A DNA stretch of 64,000 nucleotides from Cecembia rubra (GCF_003014575.1 NZ_PYGF01000003.1:1-64000); one strand, 5' to 3'; positions 17,319 through 28,304 are shown, counted from the first letter of the stretch. Notes: generated by a model not told the origin, from the sequence alone. Made by a program: numbers and translations.

Positions 17319-18397
17319 GAACTGATTTTTTCAACATTTAACTTTTTCTGATCATTGAGCAATAATAGGATCACGAACTGTATTCCTATAATCAATGAAC
17401 CAAACAATAAATGAAGGGGCTGAATAAATGCAGGAATAGCAAAATATGCCATACCAACCCCAGTAATAATCTCAAATACAATTACCCCAAATAAGACCTG
17501 TGACCATTTAAAAAGGCTAACGTTCCTTAGGGTGTATTTATATATTTTGTAGAGAAAGACCAAATGAATACCAAACAGGAGAATTGAATAGGAACGGTGA
17601 ATAAGAAAAGGAATACCTAACATTGAAATCCACTCTTCACGCATCAGATTCCCCATTTGAAATGCAACATGATCGATTTCTTCTCTAACCTGGGTCCCAA
17701 GCACTATTTGTATCAACATTAGTACAAAACCGACCAACATGATATTGAATAAGCTATTAGGCCTATCTGTCTTGTATTTTACCGTGTAGGCAAGCCTATA
17801 TGACCGGTAATGGATATACAACAATAGGCAAACGATTACCAAAGCCAACACCATATGTAATGAAATCATCCATGGAAGGAGATTGGTAGAAACAACAATC
17901 GAACCTATCCAAGCCTGAAACAACACAAGCAATAAATTAAATATTGCCAAGAGGGGAATCCATTTATCTGCTTTCCATAGAGGAAATGATCGGATCATGG
18001 TAATCAATACCAATAAACCAATCACTGCACCGATCAATCTATTTACATATTCGATCCATGTCTTGACGGCATTGAACTCCTCTTCAATCAGAATTGAAGG
18101 ATCATTTTTAACCTCCTCTGCCTTTCGAGCAAATCCAAGCTTATCCAGTTGAGCTGCAAATCTCTCATTCTTAGCTACTCTTTTGGCTAAGTATATCTCC
18201 TGATAATCATTTGGGAGCTGATCCACATGTGTAGGTGGAACCCAGCTCCCAAAACATTTAGGCCAATCAGGACATCCCATACCTGAAGCGGTACTTCGGA
18301 CGATCCCCCCGACCAATATCAGAAAATAAACACCTATCACAGTGATTAAAGAAATCCTGCGAAAGCTGCTTATCGTATTAAGATTCTTTTGATTCAT
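17315..18397 (-). CDS. ctaA: Heme A synthase (COX15/CtaA)
   Basis: A 360-aa membrane protein with about eight TM helices. The start region VGGIVRSTASGMGCPDWPKC is the conserved first-helix block of COX15/CtaA, followed by WIEYVNRLIGAVIGLLV, where the conserved Glu and heme-ligand region lie. Later His positions (SLHMVLALVI, HRSYSILLFGIH, FIQPLHLLFGS) are the likely heme ligands. It oxidises heme O to heme A. The start overlaps the end of coxA by 20 bp and the stop overlaps ctaB by 4 bp. Confidence 0.94.
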   Translation of the reverse strand: MNQKNLNTISSFRRISLITVIGVYFLILVGGIVRSTASGMGCPDWPKCFGSWVPPTHVDQLPNDYQEIYLAKRVAKNERFAAQLDKLGFARKAEEVKNDPSILIEEEFNAVKTWIEYVNRLIGAVIGLLVLITMIRSFPLWKADKWIPLLAIFNLLLVLFQAWIGSIVVSTNLLPWMISLHMVLALVIVCLLLYIHYRSYRLAYTVKYKTDRPNSLFNIMLVGFVLMLIQIVLGTQVREEIDHVAFQMGNLMREEWISMLGIPFLIHRSYSILLFGIHLVFLYKIYKYTLRNVSLFKWSQVLFGVIVFEIITGVGMAYFAIPAFIQPLHLLFGSLIIGIQFVILLLLNDQKKLNVEKISS

Positions 18398-20267
18398 TGG
18401 CTACCAAATCAGTTTCTTCATCGGCTATAATTTCTTTCTCCAATTTAACTAGCTCTTGCTCATGTGGCAAATTGGATTCAGGAGTAGCAGACAAAGGAAC
18501 TGTCTGAGGAATGAAGTCCTCTTTAGCACCTGGTTTGGAATAATCGTATGGCCATCTGTAAACCGCTGGAATTTCGCCTGGCCAGTTACCATGTCCAGGA
18601 TGAAGCGGTGTAGTCCATTCTAGTGTATTGGATCTCCAAGGGTTTAAAGAAGCCACACGACCTCTAAACATAGAGTAGAAGAAATTGAACAAGAAGATAA
18701 ACTGGGCAGCAAAAGTAATGATCGCGGCGGCAGATACAAACATGTTCAGATCAGTGTACATATTGGAGAATTCAAAACCTGTCCAAGAATAATATCTTCT
18801 AGGGAATCCGGCAATACCGATATAGTGCATTGGGAAAAACACCATATATACGCCGATGAAAGTCAACCAGAAATGAACATAACCCAATCTGGCATCCATC
18901 ATTCTACCAAACATCTTAGGGAACCAGTGGTAAATACCTGCTACCATTCCAAAGAAGGAGGCAGATCCCATTACCAAGTGGAAGTGTGCTACAACAAAAT
19001 AGGTGTCATGCAACTGAATATCAATAGCAGAGTTACCTAGAAATATACCTGTAAGACCTCCAGAGATAAAGAAAGAAACCAAACCTATAGAGAACAACAT
19101 ACCAGGAGTAAACACAAGGTTACCTCTCCATAAGGTAGTCAAATAGTTAAATACTTTAACAGCAGAAGGAATAGCAATGATCAAAGTAAGGAACATGAAG
19201 ATAGAGCCCAAGAAAGGATTCATACCGGACACGAACATATGGTGAGCCCATACCACAAATGAAAGTATGGTAATACCCAACATAGAAATGATCATAGCTT
19301 TATATCCGAAGATCGGCTTTCTGGAGTTTGTGGCAATGATCTCTGAAGTTATACCTAGTGCTGGCAACAAAACAATGTAAACTTCAGGGTGACCTAAAAA
19401 CCAGAATAAATGCTGATAAAGAACCGGGCTACCTCCAGTATTTGGCAAAGCTTCACCGCCTATATAGATATCTGAAAGGTAAAAGCTTGTACCGAAACTT
19501 CTGTCAAATACTAAAAGCAATGCGGCAGAGAACAATACTGGGAAAGACAACAAACCAATGATTGCGGTCAGGAAGAAAGCCCAGATAGTCAAAGGAAGTC
19601 TTGAGAAAGACATACCTTTTGTTCTGAGGTTAATAACTGTAGTAATATAGTTGATACCTCCTAACAAAGAAGATGCAATGAAGAAGGTCATTGCCACCAA
19701 CCACAAAGTCATACCCAATCCTGAACCCGGCATAGCTTGCTCAAGCGCAGAAAGAGGCGGATATACTACCCAGCCACCAGAAGCAGGTCCTGTTTCAATA
19801 AACAGGGAGATGAACATGATTACGCTGGAAACAAAGAACAACCAATAAGAAAGCATGTTCATGAAACCTGAAGCCATGTCACGTGCTCCGATTTGAAGTG
19901 GTATAAGGAAATTGGAAAATGTACCACTCAGTCCTGCTGTAAGCACGAAGAATACCATGATGGTACCGTGCATTGTTACTAAAGCTAGGTAGAATTCTGG
20001 ATCAAGAGCACCATCAGGAGTAATCCAACCCCCAAGAACAGGCCTTAACCATTCTAATTTCATGTCAGGGAACCCTAGCTGCAACCTGAAGATCAATGAT
20101 AACAAACCACCAATAATCGCCCAGAACATACCGGTAACCAAAAATTGTTTACCGATCATTTTATGGTCTGTAGTGAAAATATACTTGGTGATAAAATTAT
20201 CGTGATGCTCATGATCATGATGATCATGGCCTGTAGCACTATGTGTAGCTGTGTGAGCTGTTGCCAT
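18378..20267 (-). CDS. Cytochrome c oxidase subunit I (heme-copper oxidase)
   Basis: A 629-aa catalytic subunit with at least 12 TM helices. Visible features: the heme a ligand His in ALVTMHGTIMVFFVLT, the Cu_B and Tyr-His crosslink motif WFLGHPEVYIVLLPALGI, WAHHMFVSGMNP with the two Cu_B His, and the HDTYFVVAHFHLVMGS block holding the heme a3 and heme a ligands. The His-rich N-terminus (about residues 3-25) is unusual in density. It reduces O2 to water and pumps protons. Subunit II lies 15 bp upstream. Confidence 0.96.
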   Translation of the reverse strand: MATAHTATHSATGHDHHDHEHHDNFITKYIFTTDHKMIGKQFLVTGMFWAIIGGLLSLIFRLQLGFPDMKLEWLRPVLGGWITPDGALDPEFYLALVTMHGTIMVFFVLTAGLSGTFSNFLIPLQIGARDMASGFMNMLSYWLFFVSSVIMFISLFIETGPASGGWVVYPPLSALEQAMPGSGLGMTLWLVAMTFFIASSLLGGINYITTVINLRTKGMSFSRLPLTIWAFFLTAIIGLLSFPVLFSAALLLVFDRSFGTSFYLSDIYIGGEALPNTGGSPVLYQHLFWFLGHPEVYIVLLPALGITSEIIATNSRKPIFGYKAMIISMLGITILSFVVWAHHMFVSGMNPFLGSIFMFLTLIIAIPSAVKVFNYLTTLWRGNLVFTPGMLFSIGLVSFFISGGLTGIFLGNSAIDIQLHDTYFVVAHFHLVMGSASFFGMVAGIYHWFPKMFGRMMDARLGYVHFWLTFIGVYMVFFPMHYIGIAGFPRRYYSWTGFEFSNMYTDLNMFVSAAAIITFAAQFIFLFNFFYSMFRGRVASLNPWRSNTLEWTTPLHPGHGNWPGEIPAVYRWPYDYSKPGAKEDFIPQTVPLSATPESNLPHEQELVKLEKEIIADEETDLVANESKES

Positions 20268-20282
20268 ATTTTGATAATTTAA

Positions 20283-21317
20283 TTACTTATATTCGCTGAT
20301 AGTAATCTCAGCTAATTCTTTTAATTCCGCAGGAAGGTCAGCCACTAAAGCAGGGTTATTGACAATGTAAGGCTTTTGATCAGCTAACCATTTTCTATAT
20401 TCTTCCGGTTCTACAACCCTGATTTCTTTTCTCATAGAGAAGTGCCCTCTTCCACAGATTTCGGTACATGCAATCTCATAAACAAACTCAGGATCGTTCA
20501 ACTCAGCACGCATTTCCTCAGTAGTCTTGGTCGCAGTAAACCAGAATCTGGTAGGCATACCCGGAACAGCGTCCATTTTCAATCTCATATGTGGAGCAAA
20601 CACAGAATGCAATACATCTCTTGCCCTGATTTTAAATAATACAGGTTCTCCTTTAGGAATTACAACTACAGGAGAAGAGAAATCATCAAGCGCATTTTTA
20701 TCTGAGAAATCCACGCCTGAAATATTGCTTGAATTGATTAACCTGTAATCATGCTCCCCTAATACATTATCCATACCTGGATACCTAACCTCCCAAGCAA
20801 ACTGATATCCCATGATTTCCACAACGTGAGAATTTTCCGGTGCGGGTGCAGTTATATCTGACCAAGCTCTCCAGCCACCAATTACCAATAGGGCCAAAAC
20901 TACTGCAGGAACGGTAGTCCAAATCAGTTCAAGTTTATTATTCTCAGGGTAGAAAGAGGCTTTTCTATCCTCTTTATATTGATATTTATAAGGGAACCAA
21001 AACAGAAGGACATGGGTAATGATAAAAACAATACCAGTCACAGCCATGGTAATCCAGAACAACTCATCTGTAATGACACCATGTTCTGAAGCAACTGGAA
21101 GGTTATAATTATCAAATTCTTTGATAGAATACCAGAACATCAGAACAGTCGCTCCAACCAGGAACAAAACGAACATGATGGCGTTAACTTTGTTGCTTCC
21201 GGTAGCGATTTTTTTATCGCTTCCTTTGACAACAGAAACTAAAGTCTGTATCCTGTACACCATCCAAATGATGGATAATAACAACAGGATACCAACAGCT
21301 ATAAGAAATCCGTACAT
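20283..21317 (-). CDS. Cytochrome c oxidase subunit II
   Basis: A 344-aa protein with three N-terminal TMs (about residues 1-20, 46-64, 86-108, plus one near 133-148) and a periplasmic cupredoxin domain. The CuA site is complete: His237 in DVLHSVF, then CTEICGRGHFSM with Cys284, Glu286, Cys288, His292 and Met295. There is no fused cytochrome c domain; electrons probably arrive from the Act complex, whose ActA and ActE carry c-type hemes. The gene lies between actF and coxA. Confidence 0.95.
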   Translation of the reverse strand: MYGFLIAVGILLLLSIIWMVYRIQTLVSVVKGSDKKIATGSNKVNAIMFVLFLVGATVLMFWYSIKEFDNYNLPVASEHGVITDELFWITMAVTGIVFIITHVLLFWFPYKYQYKEDRKASFYPENNKLELIWTTVPAVVLALLVIGGWRAWSDITAPAPENSHVVEIMGYQFAWEVRYPGMDNVLGEHDYRLINSSNISGVDFSDKNALDDFSSPVVVIPKGEPVLFKIRARDVLHSVFAPHMRLKMDAVPGMPTRFWFTATKTTEEMRAELNDPEFVYEIACTEICGRGHFSMRKEIRVVEPEEYRKWLADQKPYIVNNPALVADLPAELKELAEITISEYK

Positions 21318-21338
21318 AATGTTAACTTTTTCGGATAA

Positions 21339-22631
21339 TTAAATGTGATGATGATAACTTTCTTCCAACATAGGATGGTTTTTAGCAATTAGGGGCTTTT
21401 TGGCTAAAGCACCTAAAGCAACGAGCGTAAATGCTGCACCATAAACCAATAACATACCAATTTCCATCAAACCAAACCCACCATTATGTCCCAACGTTCC
21501 AGGCTGAACCATTAAGAAGAAGTCAAACCAATGACCTAATATAATGATTGAGCAGACAACTTTAAGGAAGATCGCATGTCTTTTTGCATCTCTAGTCATT
21601 AAAACTAAGAATGGCAGGAAGAAGTTTAAAACTAGATTTACAAAAATAAACGGGCTATACACATCACTCTGCAATCTCTCTACAAAATAAACTGACTCTT
21701 CCGGAATATTAGCGTAATAGATCAAAAGGAACTGCGAGAACCAGATATAAGTCCAGAAAATAGAGAAAGCAAATACAAATTTACCCAAATCATGGATATG
21801 GTTCTGATTGACCATTTCAAGATATCCTTTTTCCTTAAGAAAAACCACTACCAAAGTAATAGCGGATAGTCCAGCTACAAACCAAGATGCAAACACATAC
21901 CAGCCGAACATGGTAGAGAACCAATGCGTATCGATTGACATTACCCAGTCCCAAGCTGAAATTGATGAAGAAACAGCAAAGAAAATAATAAACAAAGCAG
22001 ACCAAGTTCTTAATTTCCTCCAATAACTTGTTCCTCCCTGAATATCTTCTTCAAAAGCCAAGGATTTTAGCTTGTTGAAGAAAAATACCCAGAAACCAAA
22101 AAACAAAACCATCCTAAGGATATAGAATATAGGAAATGAGCCATTTTCCATTGGCCAGTAAAAGAAAGCACCTTTCCCATCAATCAGTTTGTCGTACTCA
22201 GGGCTATCCTTATCAAAAATGTAGCTATGTGTCCAATGGAAAAGGTCATGATTAGCAACAAAGAAAGTTACAATCATCAATCCTGCAGCAAAAGGCAACC
22301 AATTACCAAAAGATAACGGAATCCTCAAGATCGCAGTAGACCATCCAGCTTGAGCCGCGTACTGCAATGCAAAGAAGAACACACCAATGATAGCTATCCC
22401 TGTGAAGTAAACGTTATTTATCCACAGGTTAGCAAATAACCTCTGATACCAGTGAAATTCATGTCCTCCAGATTCATTAGCATGATCATGGCCACCGCCC
22501 AACATAGCAGTAATAATTCCGAAAGCTAGGATAACCGCTCCTATTACCAAAACGGTCATTATTGACTTTTTCAGCGATGCCGTAAAGTCAAATTTTTGAT
22601 CCAAATTATAGTTTGAAGTACTATGTGCCAT
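21339..22631 (-). CDS. actF: Alternative complex III subunit ActF
   Basis: About 430 aa from MAHSTSNYNLDQ at 22631; a longer frame from 22679 overlaps the actE coding end and is less likely. About ten TM helices are visible. Motifs such as WIWNNVYFTGIAIIGVFFF-like opening, WTHSYIFDKDSPEYDKLIDG and SAWDWVMSIDTHWFSTMFGWY fit the ActF/quinol:cytochrome c oxidoreductase family, a membrane subunit related to NrfD. It follows actE with no gap and precedes coxB by 21 bp. Confidence 0.92.
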   Translation of the reverse strand: MAHSTSNYNLDQKFDFTASLKKSIMTVLVIGAVILAFGIITAMLGGGHDHANESGGHEFHWYQRLFANLWINNVYFTGIAIIGVFFFALQYAAQAGWSTAILRIPLSFGNWLPFAAGLMIVTFFVANHDLFHWTHSYIFDKDSPEYDKLIDGKGAFFYWPMENGSFPIFYILRMVLFFGFWVFFFNKLKSLAFEEDIQGGTSYWRKLRTWSALFIIFFAVSSSISAWDWVMSIDTHWFSTMFGWYVFASWFVAGLSAITLVVVFLKEKGYLEMVNQNHIHDLGKFVFAFSIFWTYIWFSQFLLIYYANIPEESVYFVERLQSDVYSPFIFVNLVLNFFLPFLVLMTRDAKRHAIFLKVVCSIIILGHWFDFFLMVQPGTLGHNGGFGLMEIGMLLVYGAAFTLVALGALAKKPLIAKNHPMLEESYHHHI

Positions 22632-22633
22632 GA

Positions 22634-23260
22634 TTATTGTTTCTGAATTTCTTGTTTGACATAGTGGACAATTTTCCATATCCTCTCTTGGGAAATCTGT
22701 GATCCATGAGCTCCCATCCTACCTTTACCTTTCATGATGACATGAAAGATATGGCCTTCAGGAAGATCGATGTAGGCACCGCCTTTAAGATTGGCAACAC
22801 CACCTACAATTTCACCAGCTTTGCCGTCACCTTCACCATTGGCGCCATGACAGGCAGAGCAATACTGATAATAAAGAACTTTTCCTTCTGCAAGTACCTG
22901 ATCAGTAAGTTCAATTGGATTTTGGATTTTAGCAGCTTCCTCCAATTCAAATGCCTTGAGTCTATAAGGAAGTGAACCATCTTTTGTCCTTGGAACTGTA
23001 CCTTCCACAGGCTCCCTCATATTCATACCATGAGGATTATTGATATTGCTGTTAAAGAATTCACCTTTTCCGTCCTCTCTGTTGGAAAGCCAAGAACCTT
23101 CCTGTTCGTTTTGGATCTGAGTCAGAGGTTCGTAAGCAACAGAATTATACATCTGAGGAGCATATTCATAACCAGGATGATCTCCGGAAGCACCACAGGA
23201 AGCGAGTCCAATCGAGAATCCTGCAATTGCGATTACGTATATAGAATGAGTTATTTTCAT
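22634..23260 (-). CDS. actE: Alternative complex III cytochrome c subunit ActE
   Basis: A 208-aa lipoprotein (lipobox IGLASC, Cys22) with a single c-type heme site, CSACH at residues 134-138, and a likely Met ligand in KGKGRMGAHGSQ. The long linker before the heme domain (residues 25-120) is usual for ActE. It probably passes electrons from the ActA hemes to the oxidase. It lies between actD and actF. Confidence 0.93.
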   Translation of the reverse strand: MKITHSIYVIAIAGFSIGLASCGASGDHPGYEYAPQMYNSVAYEPLTQIQNEQEGSWLSNREDGKGEFFNSNINNPHGMNMREPVEGTVPRTKDGSLPYRLKAFELEEAAKIQNPIELTDQVLAEGKVLYYQYCSACHGANGEGDGKAGEIVGGVANLKGGAYIDLPEGHIFHVIMKGKGRMGAHGSQISQERIWKIVHYVKQEIQKQ

Positions 23261-23273
23261 GACTTCTATTTAC

Positions 23274-23804
23274 CTATTCAAAACTTTTTTTATTGACTTC
23301 TGTAGCACCTGAACTTTTCAGTACCTCAGCAATTTTTCCTTCTCCCAAAGAAGCATTAGTAGCTAAGTCTATGGCCATCACATGCTTATCATCAGTAATC
23401 CTCAAATCGAAGATTCTGGGTTGACCCCAAGGCTTAAGGTTGCTGGAAATCATAAATACTCCCACCATTCCAAATGCTGCCAGTAAAACTGTCAATTCAA
23501 AGGTAACAGGAATGAAATCCGGAAAAGCAGCATGATCCTTACCTCCAATAATCATTGGCCAGTCAAATTTCATCATATAGAACTGCATGGTCAATGCCAG
23601 TATGGTACCTAAAAGCCCAAAAAGGAATGCTGCAATAGGCAATTTGCTTCTTTTATAACCCAAAGCTTCATCAAGACCATGGACCGGAAAAGGTGAGTAA
23701 ACTTCATGGATTTTAACTCCACTTTCCCTCACTTTGGAAACCGCTTCTAACAATACATCCTCATCTTCATATACACCGAGGACAAAGTTTTTATCTCTTT
23801 CCAT
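23274..23804 (-). CDS. actD: Alternative complex III subunit ActD (DUF3341)
   Basis: A 176-aa protein with a cytoplasmic N-terminal domain (FVLGVYEDEDVLLEAVSKVR, VYSPFPVHGLDEALG) and two TM helices (about residues 58-80 and 98-120), as in DUF3341/ActD. It is a structural membrane subunit of the complex. The gap to actC is only 4 bp. Confidence 0.93.
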   Translation of the reverse strand: MERDKNFVLGVYEDEDVLLEAVSKVRESGVKIHEVYSPFPVHGLDEALGYKRSKLPIAAFLFGLLGTILALTMQFYMMKFDWPMIIGGKDHAAFPDFIPVTFELTVLLAAFGMVGVFMISSNLKPWGQPRIFDLRITDDKHVMAIDLATNASLGEGKIAEVLKSSGATEVNKKSFE

Positions 23805-23808
23805 GTTC

Positions 23809-25173
23809 TTATTTATTTACTTTTTCAGATGAAGATTTAACAATGGATTTTACTTCTGCCATGTTGATTACAGGGAAAAACTTAGCAAACAACAAAAACA
23901 AAGTAAAGAATAAACCGAAGGTAAACAGGTAAACCCCAATATCAGACCAAGTTGGGGAGAACATTGCCCAAGAAGATGGCAAGAAGTCCCTGTGCAATGA
24001 GGTTACAATGATCACAAAACGCTCAAACCACATACCTATATTCACTACAATAGACAAAATGAAAGTAGCCACAATAGAGGTTCTGATTTTCTTGATCCAA
24101 AATAATTGTGGAGAAATCACATTGCAGGTCATCATTGACCAATACGCCCACCAATAAGGTCCAAAAGCCCTATTGACAAAAGCATACTGCTCTGCAGCCA
24201 CACCTGAATACCATGCTATAAAGAATTCTGTAATGTAGGCGATACCCACAATTGAACCGGTAATGATGATTACGATATTCATCAATTCAATATGTACAAT
24301 TGTAATGTAATCTTCCAACTTAAATACTTTCCTGGTAATGATCATCAAAGTCAATACCATAGCAAAACCGGAGAAAATCGCACCGGCCACAAAGTATGGA
24401 GGGAAGATTGTTGTGTGCCAACCTGGAATTACAGAGGTAGCAAAGTCAAAGGATACGATAGTATGTACAGAAAGTACAAGAGGCGTAGCCAAACCTGCAA
24501 GGATAAGTGCTACTGATTCATATCTGCTCCAAGTTTTTGCAGCCCCATCCCAACCAAATGCTAATGCACCGTAGATGGCCTTTCTAATTCCTGTAGCCCT
24601 GTCTCTGATAGTTGCAAAATCTGGAATCAAACCAATATACCAGAAAACTAAGGATACAGAGAAATAAGTTGAGATCGCAAATACGTCCCACAAAAGTGGT
24701 GAGTTAAAGTTAACCCACAATGAACCAAAGGTATTTGGCAAAGGAAGTGCCCAATAAGCACCCAACCAAGGACGGCCCATGTGAATAATTGGGAACATAG
24801 CAGCACAAATTACAGCGAAAATGGTCATCGCCTCAGCAGCTCTGTTAATAGCCATTCTCCATTTCTGTCTGAACAATAAAAGTACTGCGGAAATCAAAGT
24901 ACCGGCGTGACCAATACCGACCCACCATACGAAGTTGGTGATATCCCATGCCCAACCGATAGTCTTATTGAGCCCCCACATTCCGATACCTTCCCAAAGA
25001 GTGGCCACCAAGGCAAGCCCTCCCAAGACAAGTACGCCCACTGAGACCAAAAGAGCAAGGAGCCAAGCCATACTTGGCTTGCCCTCCACTTGTCTAGAGA
25101 TATCATGGGTAACATCTTTTAAGGTTTTTCCGCCTGTAATAAGCGGCTCGCGTACGGATGAAGTAACCTGCAT
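23809..25173 (-). CDS. actC: Alternative complex III subunit ActC (NrfD-like)
   Basis: A 454-aa NrfD/PsrC-family membrane subunit with about ten TM helices. Family blocks include [40 protein letters not shown] and [20 protein letters not shown]. In ACIII this subunit is thought to hold the quinol site and to be paired with ActB. It is separated from actB by 18 bp. Confidence 0.94.
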   Translation of the reverse strand: MQVTSSVREPLITGGKTLKDVTHDISRQVEGKPSMAWLLALLVSVGVLVLGGLALVATLWEGIGMWGLNKTIGWAWDITNFVWWVGIGHAGTLISAVLLLFRQKWRMAINRAAEAMTIFAVICAAMFPIIHMGRPWLGAYWALPLPNTFGSLWVNFNSPLLWDVFAISTYFSVSLVFWYIGLIPDFATIRDRATGIRKAIYGALAFGWDGAAKTWSRYESVALILAGLATPLVLSVHTIVSFDFATSVIPGWHTTIFPPYFVAGAIFSGFAMVLTLMIITRKVFKLEDYITIVHIELMNIVIIITGSIVGIAYITEFFIAWYSGVAAEQYAFVNRAFGPYWWAYWSMMTCNVISPQLFWIKKIRTSIVATFILSIVVNIGMWFERFVIIVTSLHRDFLPSSWAMFSPTWSDIGVYLFTFGLFFTLFLLFAKFFPVINMAEVKSIVKSSSEKVNK

Positions 25174-25191
25174 ATCTTATTATATTAATTT

Positions 25192-28100
25192 TTACGCTTC
25201 TGATTTATCCTTATTTCTGATTTTGGTGAAATACCATACGTTTGGACTAACGTTGATTTCTTCCAACACGTGGTAGGCTCTTTCTTCATTCACTTCTTTC
25301 ACAGCAGAAATAGTGTCTTCCTGAATTTTAAGCATCTGAGTGATCTTGCTATTTGGATCATTCATATCACCGAATACAATCGCATCGGTAGGACAAGCTG
25401 TAGCACATGCAGTGTTGATGTCTCCATCCTGTACTTTTCTACCTTCTTTTTTAGCAGTCAATTTACCGGACTGAATTCTCTGAACACACATTGAGCATTT
25501 TTCGATAACACCTCTTGCTCTAACAGTAACATCAGGATTCAGTACCATTTTACCCAAATCATCGTTCTGGGCTACGTTCACTGCCGCGAAATCTTTATTA
25601 TCATGGTATTTGAACCAGTTGAACCTTCTGACTTTATATGGACAGTTGTTGGCACAATACCTTGTACCTATACATCTGTTGTAAGTCATTTGGTTAAGAC
25701 CCTCGGAAGAGTGGGTAGTAGCAGCCACTGGACATACAGTCTCACAAGGAGCGTTGTTACAATGCTGGCACATCATCGGTTGGAATGTAACTTCAGGATT
25801 GTCTGCTGCCTGTTCCAATTCTTTATTGGAACTGGCTCCTTCAGGAGAGGAATAATACCTATCAATCCTGATCCAGGCCATTTCTCTCCTATTGAGAACT
25901 TCCTGCTTACCTACTACAGATACGTTATTCTCAACCTGACAAGCAACAGTACATGCGCCACAGCCGATACAAGAGTTCATATCAATAGCAAGGCCCCAGT
26001 GATGTTGACTGTACTGATGGCCCTTCCAAAGAGAAATTTTGGATGGTTTTACGAATTCACCTTCCTTATAAATCTGAGGTTTATATCTACCGGCACTTGC
26101 ATCTTGCTTGTAATCAGCCAGGGTAGCTTCCTGAATGACAAACTCCCTGCCCATATAGGTATGGTGAGTTTGAGTCTGTGCAATTTTATAAGTGTCCGTA
26201 AGTAGCTCAACACTCACTCCCTCAGTAACATCAAAATTCACAAAACCTTTTGAACTATCTAACAGATCGTAAGCATTTACACCAAGACCATTAGCAACTC
26301 TTCCAGCTTTACTTCTACCATAACCTAAAGCCAAACCTACTGTACCTTGGGCTTGACCAGGCTGTACCAATACTGGAACAATCAAAGACTTATCACCAAC
26401 AGTAATTTTTGCCTTTCTGGTTGCACCTTCAACCATTTTTAGACCATGTTCATTAGCCCATTTTTGAGATACGGTAAGGTAATTATCCCAAGTGGCTTTG
26501 GAAATTGGGTCAGACATTTCCTGCAACCAAGGGTTGTTGGAATGAGAACCATTACCTATACCAACTTTTGTATATACTGCCAGTTCAACACCGGCATTAT
26601 CTGCTTTGTAGGATTTAGCAACAGCTGAAGCTGCAACAGCCACATCTGCATTTCCGCTGATTGCGGAAGATGTCGAAGGGGTGGAATATACACCATTAAA
26701 CAAAGACCTATCCCAGAACTCTTGAAAATTAGAAATCTCAGATTGAGTACCCATTAAGCTAGATCTCCAGTTTTCTTGCAAGTAATCATAGTAGTTAGTA
26801 CTGATTCCTGCCCAAACCAAGAAGGATTCTTGCGCTTGTCTAGTATTGAAAAGTGGTGAAATAGTGGGCTGAGATAAACTGTATTCCCCTTTTCTTGGAT
26901 TAAAGTCATTCCAGGATTCTAAGTAATGATGATCTGGAGCGACGTATTGAACCAAAGAGGCTGTTTCATCCATTGTACCATTGGTAGCAATTGAAACTTT
27001 TGCCTTAGAGATAGATTCTGCGATTTCAGCTCCCTTAACATAGTCGTAAACAGGATTACAGTTAAAGAAAACTACTGCTCCCACACGGCCACCTTTAAGG
27101 TCAGTCACAAACTGGTTCATTTTCGCATCATCACCTTTCCTGAAGTGAGATGGTCTGGAAAAATCAACAGTTACACCATTGTTTTCCAACAAATCATTAA
27201 TGGCATTGATTACCACCTGAACATTTGGATCATTGGATCCAGATACTACTATTGATTTACCTCTATTTGCCCAAAGTTCTTTTGCAGCTTTTTCTAAATA
27301 TTCAACTTCTACAGCTGGAGCTGAAACAGTAGTTGCTCCTGCTTGTTTGGCAACGGCATTGTACAAAGCCAATATCGCCAAACCGCTTTGGGAAGGCTTG
27401 ATAGGAGTCCTGTAGTCAGCATTGGCGCCAGTTAGGGACAAATTGGACTCAAACTGGAAGTGACGGGACATTACTGGCTTCTCTTTGGTAATCTTCCTGC
27501 CTTGTACATATTGTTTGGCAAATTCGATTGGAGAAATCCAGGTTCCCAAGAAATCAGCTCCAAAACTTACTATTACAGTCGCTTTGGAGAAATCGTAAGT
27601 TGGCAATATGGCAGAACCGTATGTCATTTCAGCAGCTTTGGTAATACCATAACTGGAAACCGGGTCATAAGTAATTACCTCTGCTCCACCAAATGCAGCA
27701 GAAAATTCCGCTAATGCCTTTTCTGTAGAAGGAGAGATTATTGTATTAGTAATGACTTTAACAGATCCTGCAGAAGCTAATTTAGATTTAACTTCTGCAT
27801 CTAGGGCTGCCCATTCGGACTTTTCGCCGTTGATGTATGGATCACTAAGTCTTTGCTTGTCATATAAGGAAAGTACGGAAGCCTCTACAATGGCGTTAGT
27901 TCCCCCTTTTGTAATTGGAGAAAGCTCATTTCCATCGATTTTTATTGGTCTTCCTTCTCTGGTTTTTACAACTATTGATGCATAATCACCGCCTGAAGCG
28001 AAAGTGGAAGCATAGTAGTTGGGGATAGATGGATTAATATCCACCGGCTTATTTACATAAGGTATGGCCTTTCTAACTGGAGCCTCACAAGCGGCCAATG

Positions 28101-28266
28101 AAGCCGCTGCCAAACTGAAACCCATCACTTTCAGAAAGTCTCTTCTTGAGGAACCATCCAAATTAGATGGACCCTCAGGAAATTCTCTTTCAGCATTTCT
28201 AACAAACGACTCATCGTTTGTCAATTCTTCTAACCCTTTCCAGTAGGTCTTTTTATTTTCTTTCAT
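25192..28266 (-). CDS. actB: Alternative complex III iron-sulfur subunit ActB
   Basis: A 1024-aa fusion of a molybdopterin-oxidoreductase-like domain and a four-cluster ferredoxin domain. A twin-arginine motif SRRDFLKVMGF (Arg41-Arg42) precedes a lipobox-like LAAC (Cys60), so export by Tat and lipid anchoring are likely. The C-terminal part has CIGCGACTVACQ, CQHCNNAPCETVCP, CIGTRYCANNCPYK and CSMCVQRI...CATACP, enough Cys for four Fe-S clusters. In characterised ACIII the molybdopterin-like domain lacks the cofactor; that cannot be checked here. It is the largest gene of the operon, after actA. Confidence 0.95.
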   Translation of the reverse strand: MKENKKTYWKGLEELTNDESFVRNAEREFPEGPSNLDGSSRRDFLKVMGFSLAAASLAACEAPVRKAIPYVNKPVDINPSIPNYYASTFASGGDYASIVVKTREGRPIKIDGNELSPITKGGTNAIVEASVLSLYDKQRLSDPYINGEKSEWAALDAEVKSKLASAGSVKVITNTIISPSTEKALAEFSAAFGGAEVITYDPVSSYGITKAAEMTYGSAILPTYDFSKATVIVSFGADFLGTWISPIEFAKQYVQGRKITKEKPVMSRHFQFESNLSLTGANADYRTPIKPSQSGLAILALYNAVAKQAGATTVSAPAVEVEYLEKAAKELWANRGKSIVVSGSNDPNVQVVINAINDLLENNGVTVDFSRPSHFRKGDDAKMNQFVTDLKGGRVGAVVFFNCNPVYDYVKGAEIAESISKAKVSIATNGTMDETASLVQYVAPDHHYLESWNDFNPRKGEYSLSQPTISPLFNTRQAQESFLVWAGISTNYYDYLQENWRSSLMGTQSEISNFQEFWDRSLFNGVYSTPSTSSAISGNADVAVAASAVAKSYKADNAGVELAVYTKVGIGNGSHSNNPWLQEMSDPISKATWDNYLTVSQKWANEHGLKMVEGATRKAKITVGDKSLIVPVLVQPGQAQGTVGLALGYGRSKAGRVANGLGVNAYDLLDSSKGFVNFDVTEGVSVELLTDTYKIAQTQTHHTYMGREFVIQEATLADYKQDASAGRYKPQIYKEGEFVKPSKISLWKGHQYSQHHWGLAIDMNSCIGCGACTVACQVENNVSVVGKQEVLNRREMAWIRIDRYYSSPEGASSNKELEQAADNPEVTFQPMMCQHCNNAPCETVCPVAATTHSSEGLNQMTYNRCIGTRYCANNCPYKVRRFNWFKYHDNKDFAAVNVAQNDDLGKMVLNPDVTVRARGVIEKCSMCVQRIQSGKLTAKKEGRKVQDGDINTACATACPTDAIVFGDMNDPNSKITQMLKIQEDTISAVKEVNEERAYHVLEEINVSPNVWYFTKIRNKDKSEA

Positions 28267-28304
28267 TGTATATTCAAGAAAAGTAAGTTCTGAATTGATT
28301 TAAA

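Noticed and set aside
18378-18397. Frame overlap of coxA and ctaA taken as a sequencing error
   Set aside because: Short overlaps are common in this operon (ctaA/ctaB, SCO/DUF420), and both proteins are full length.
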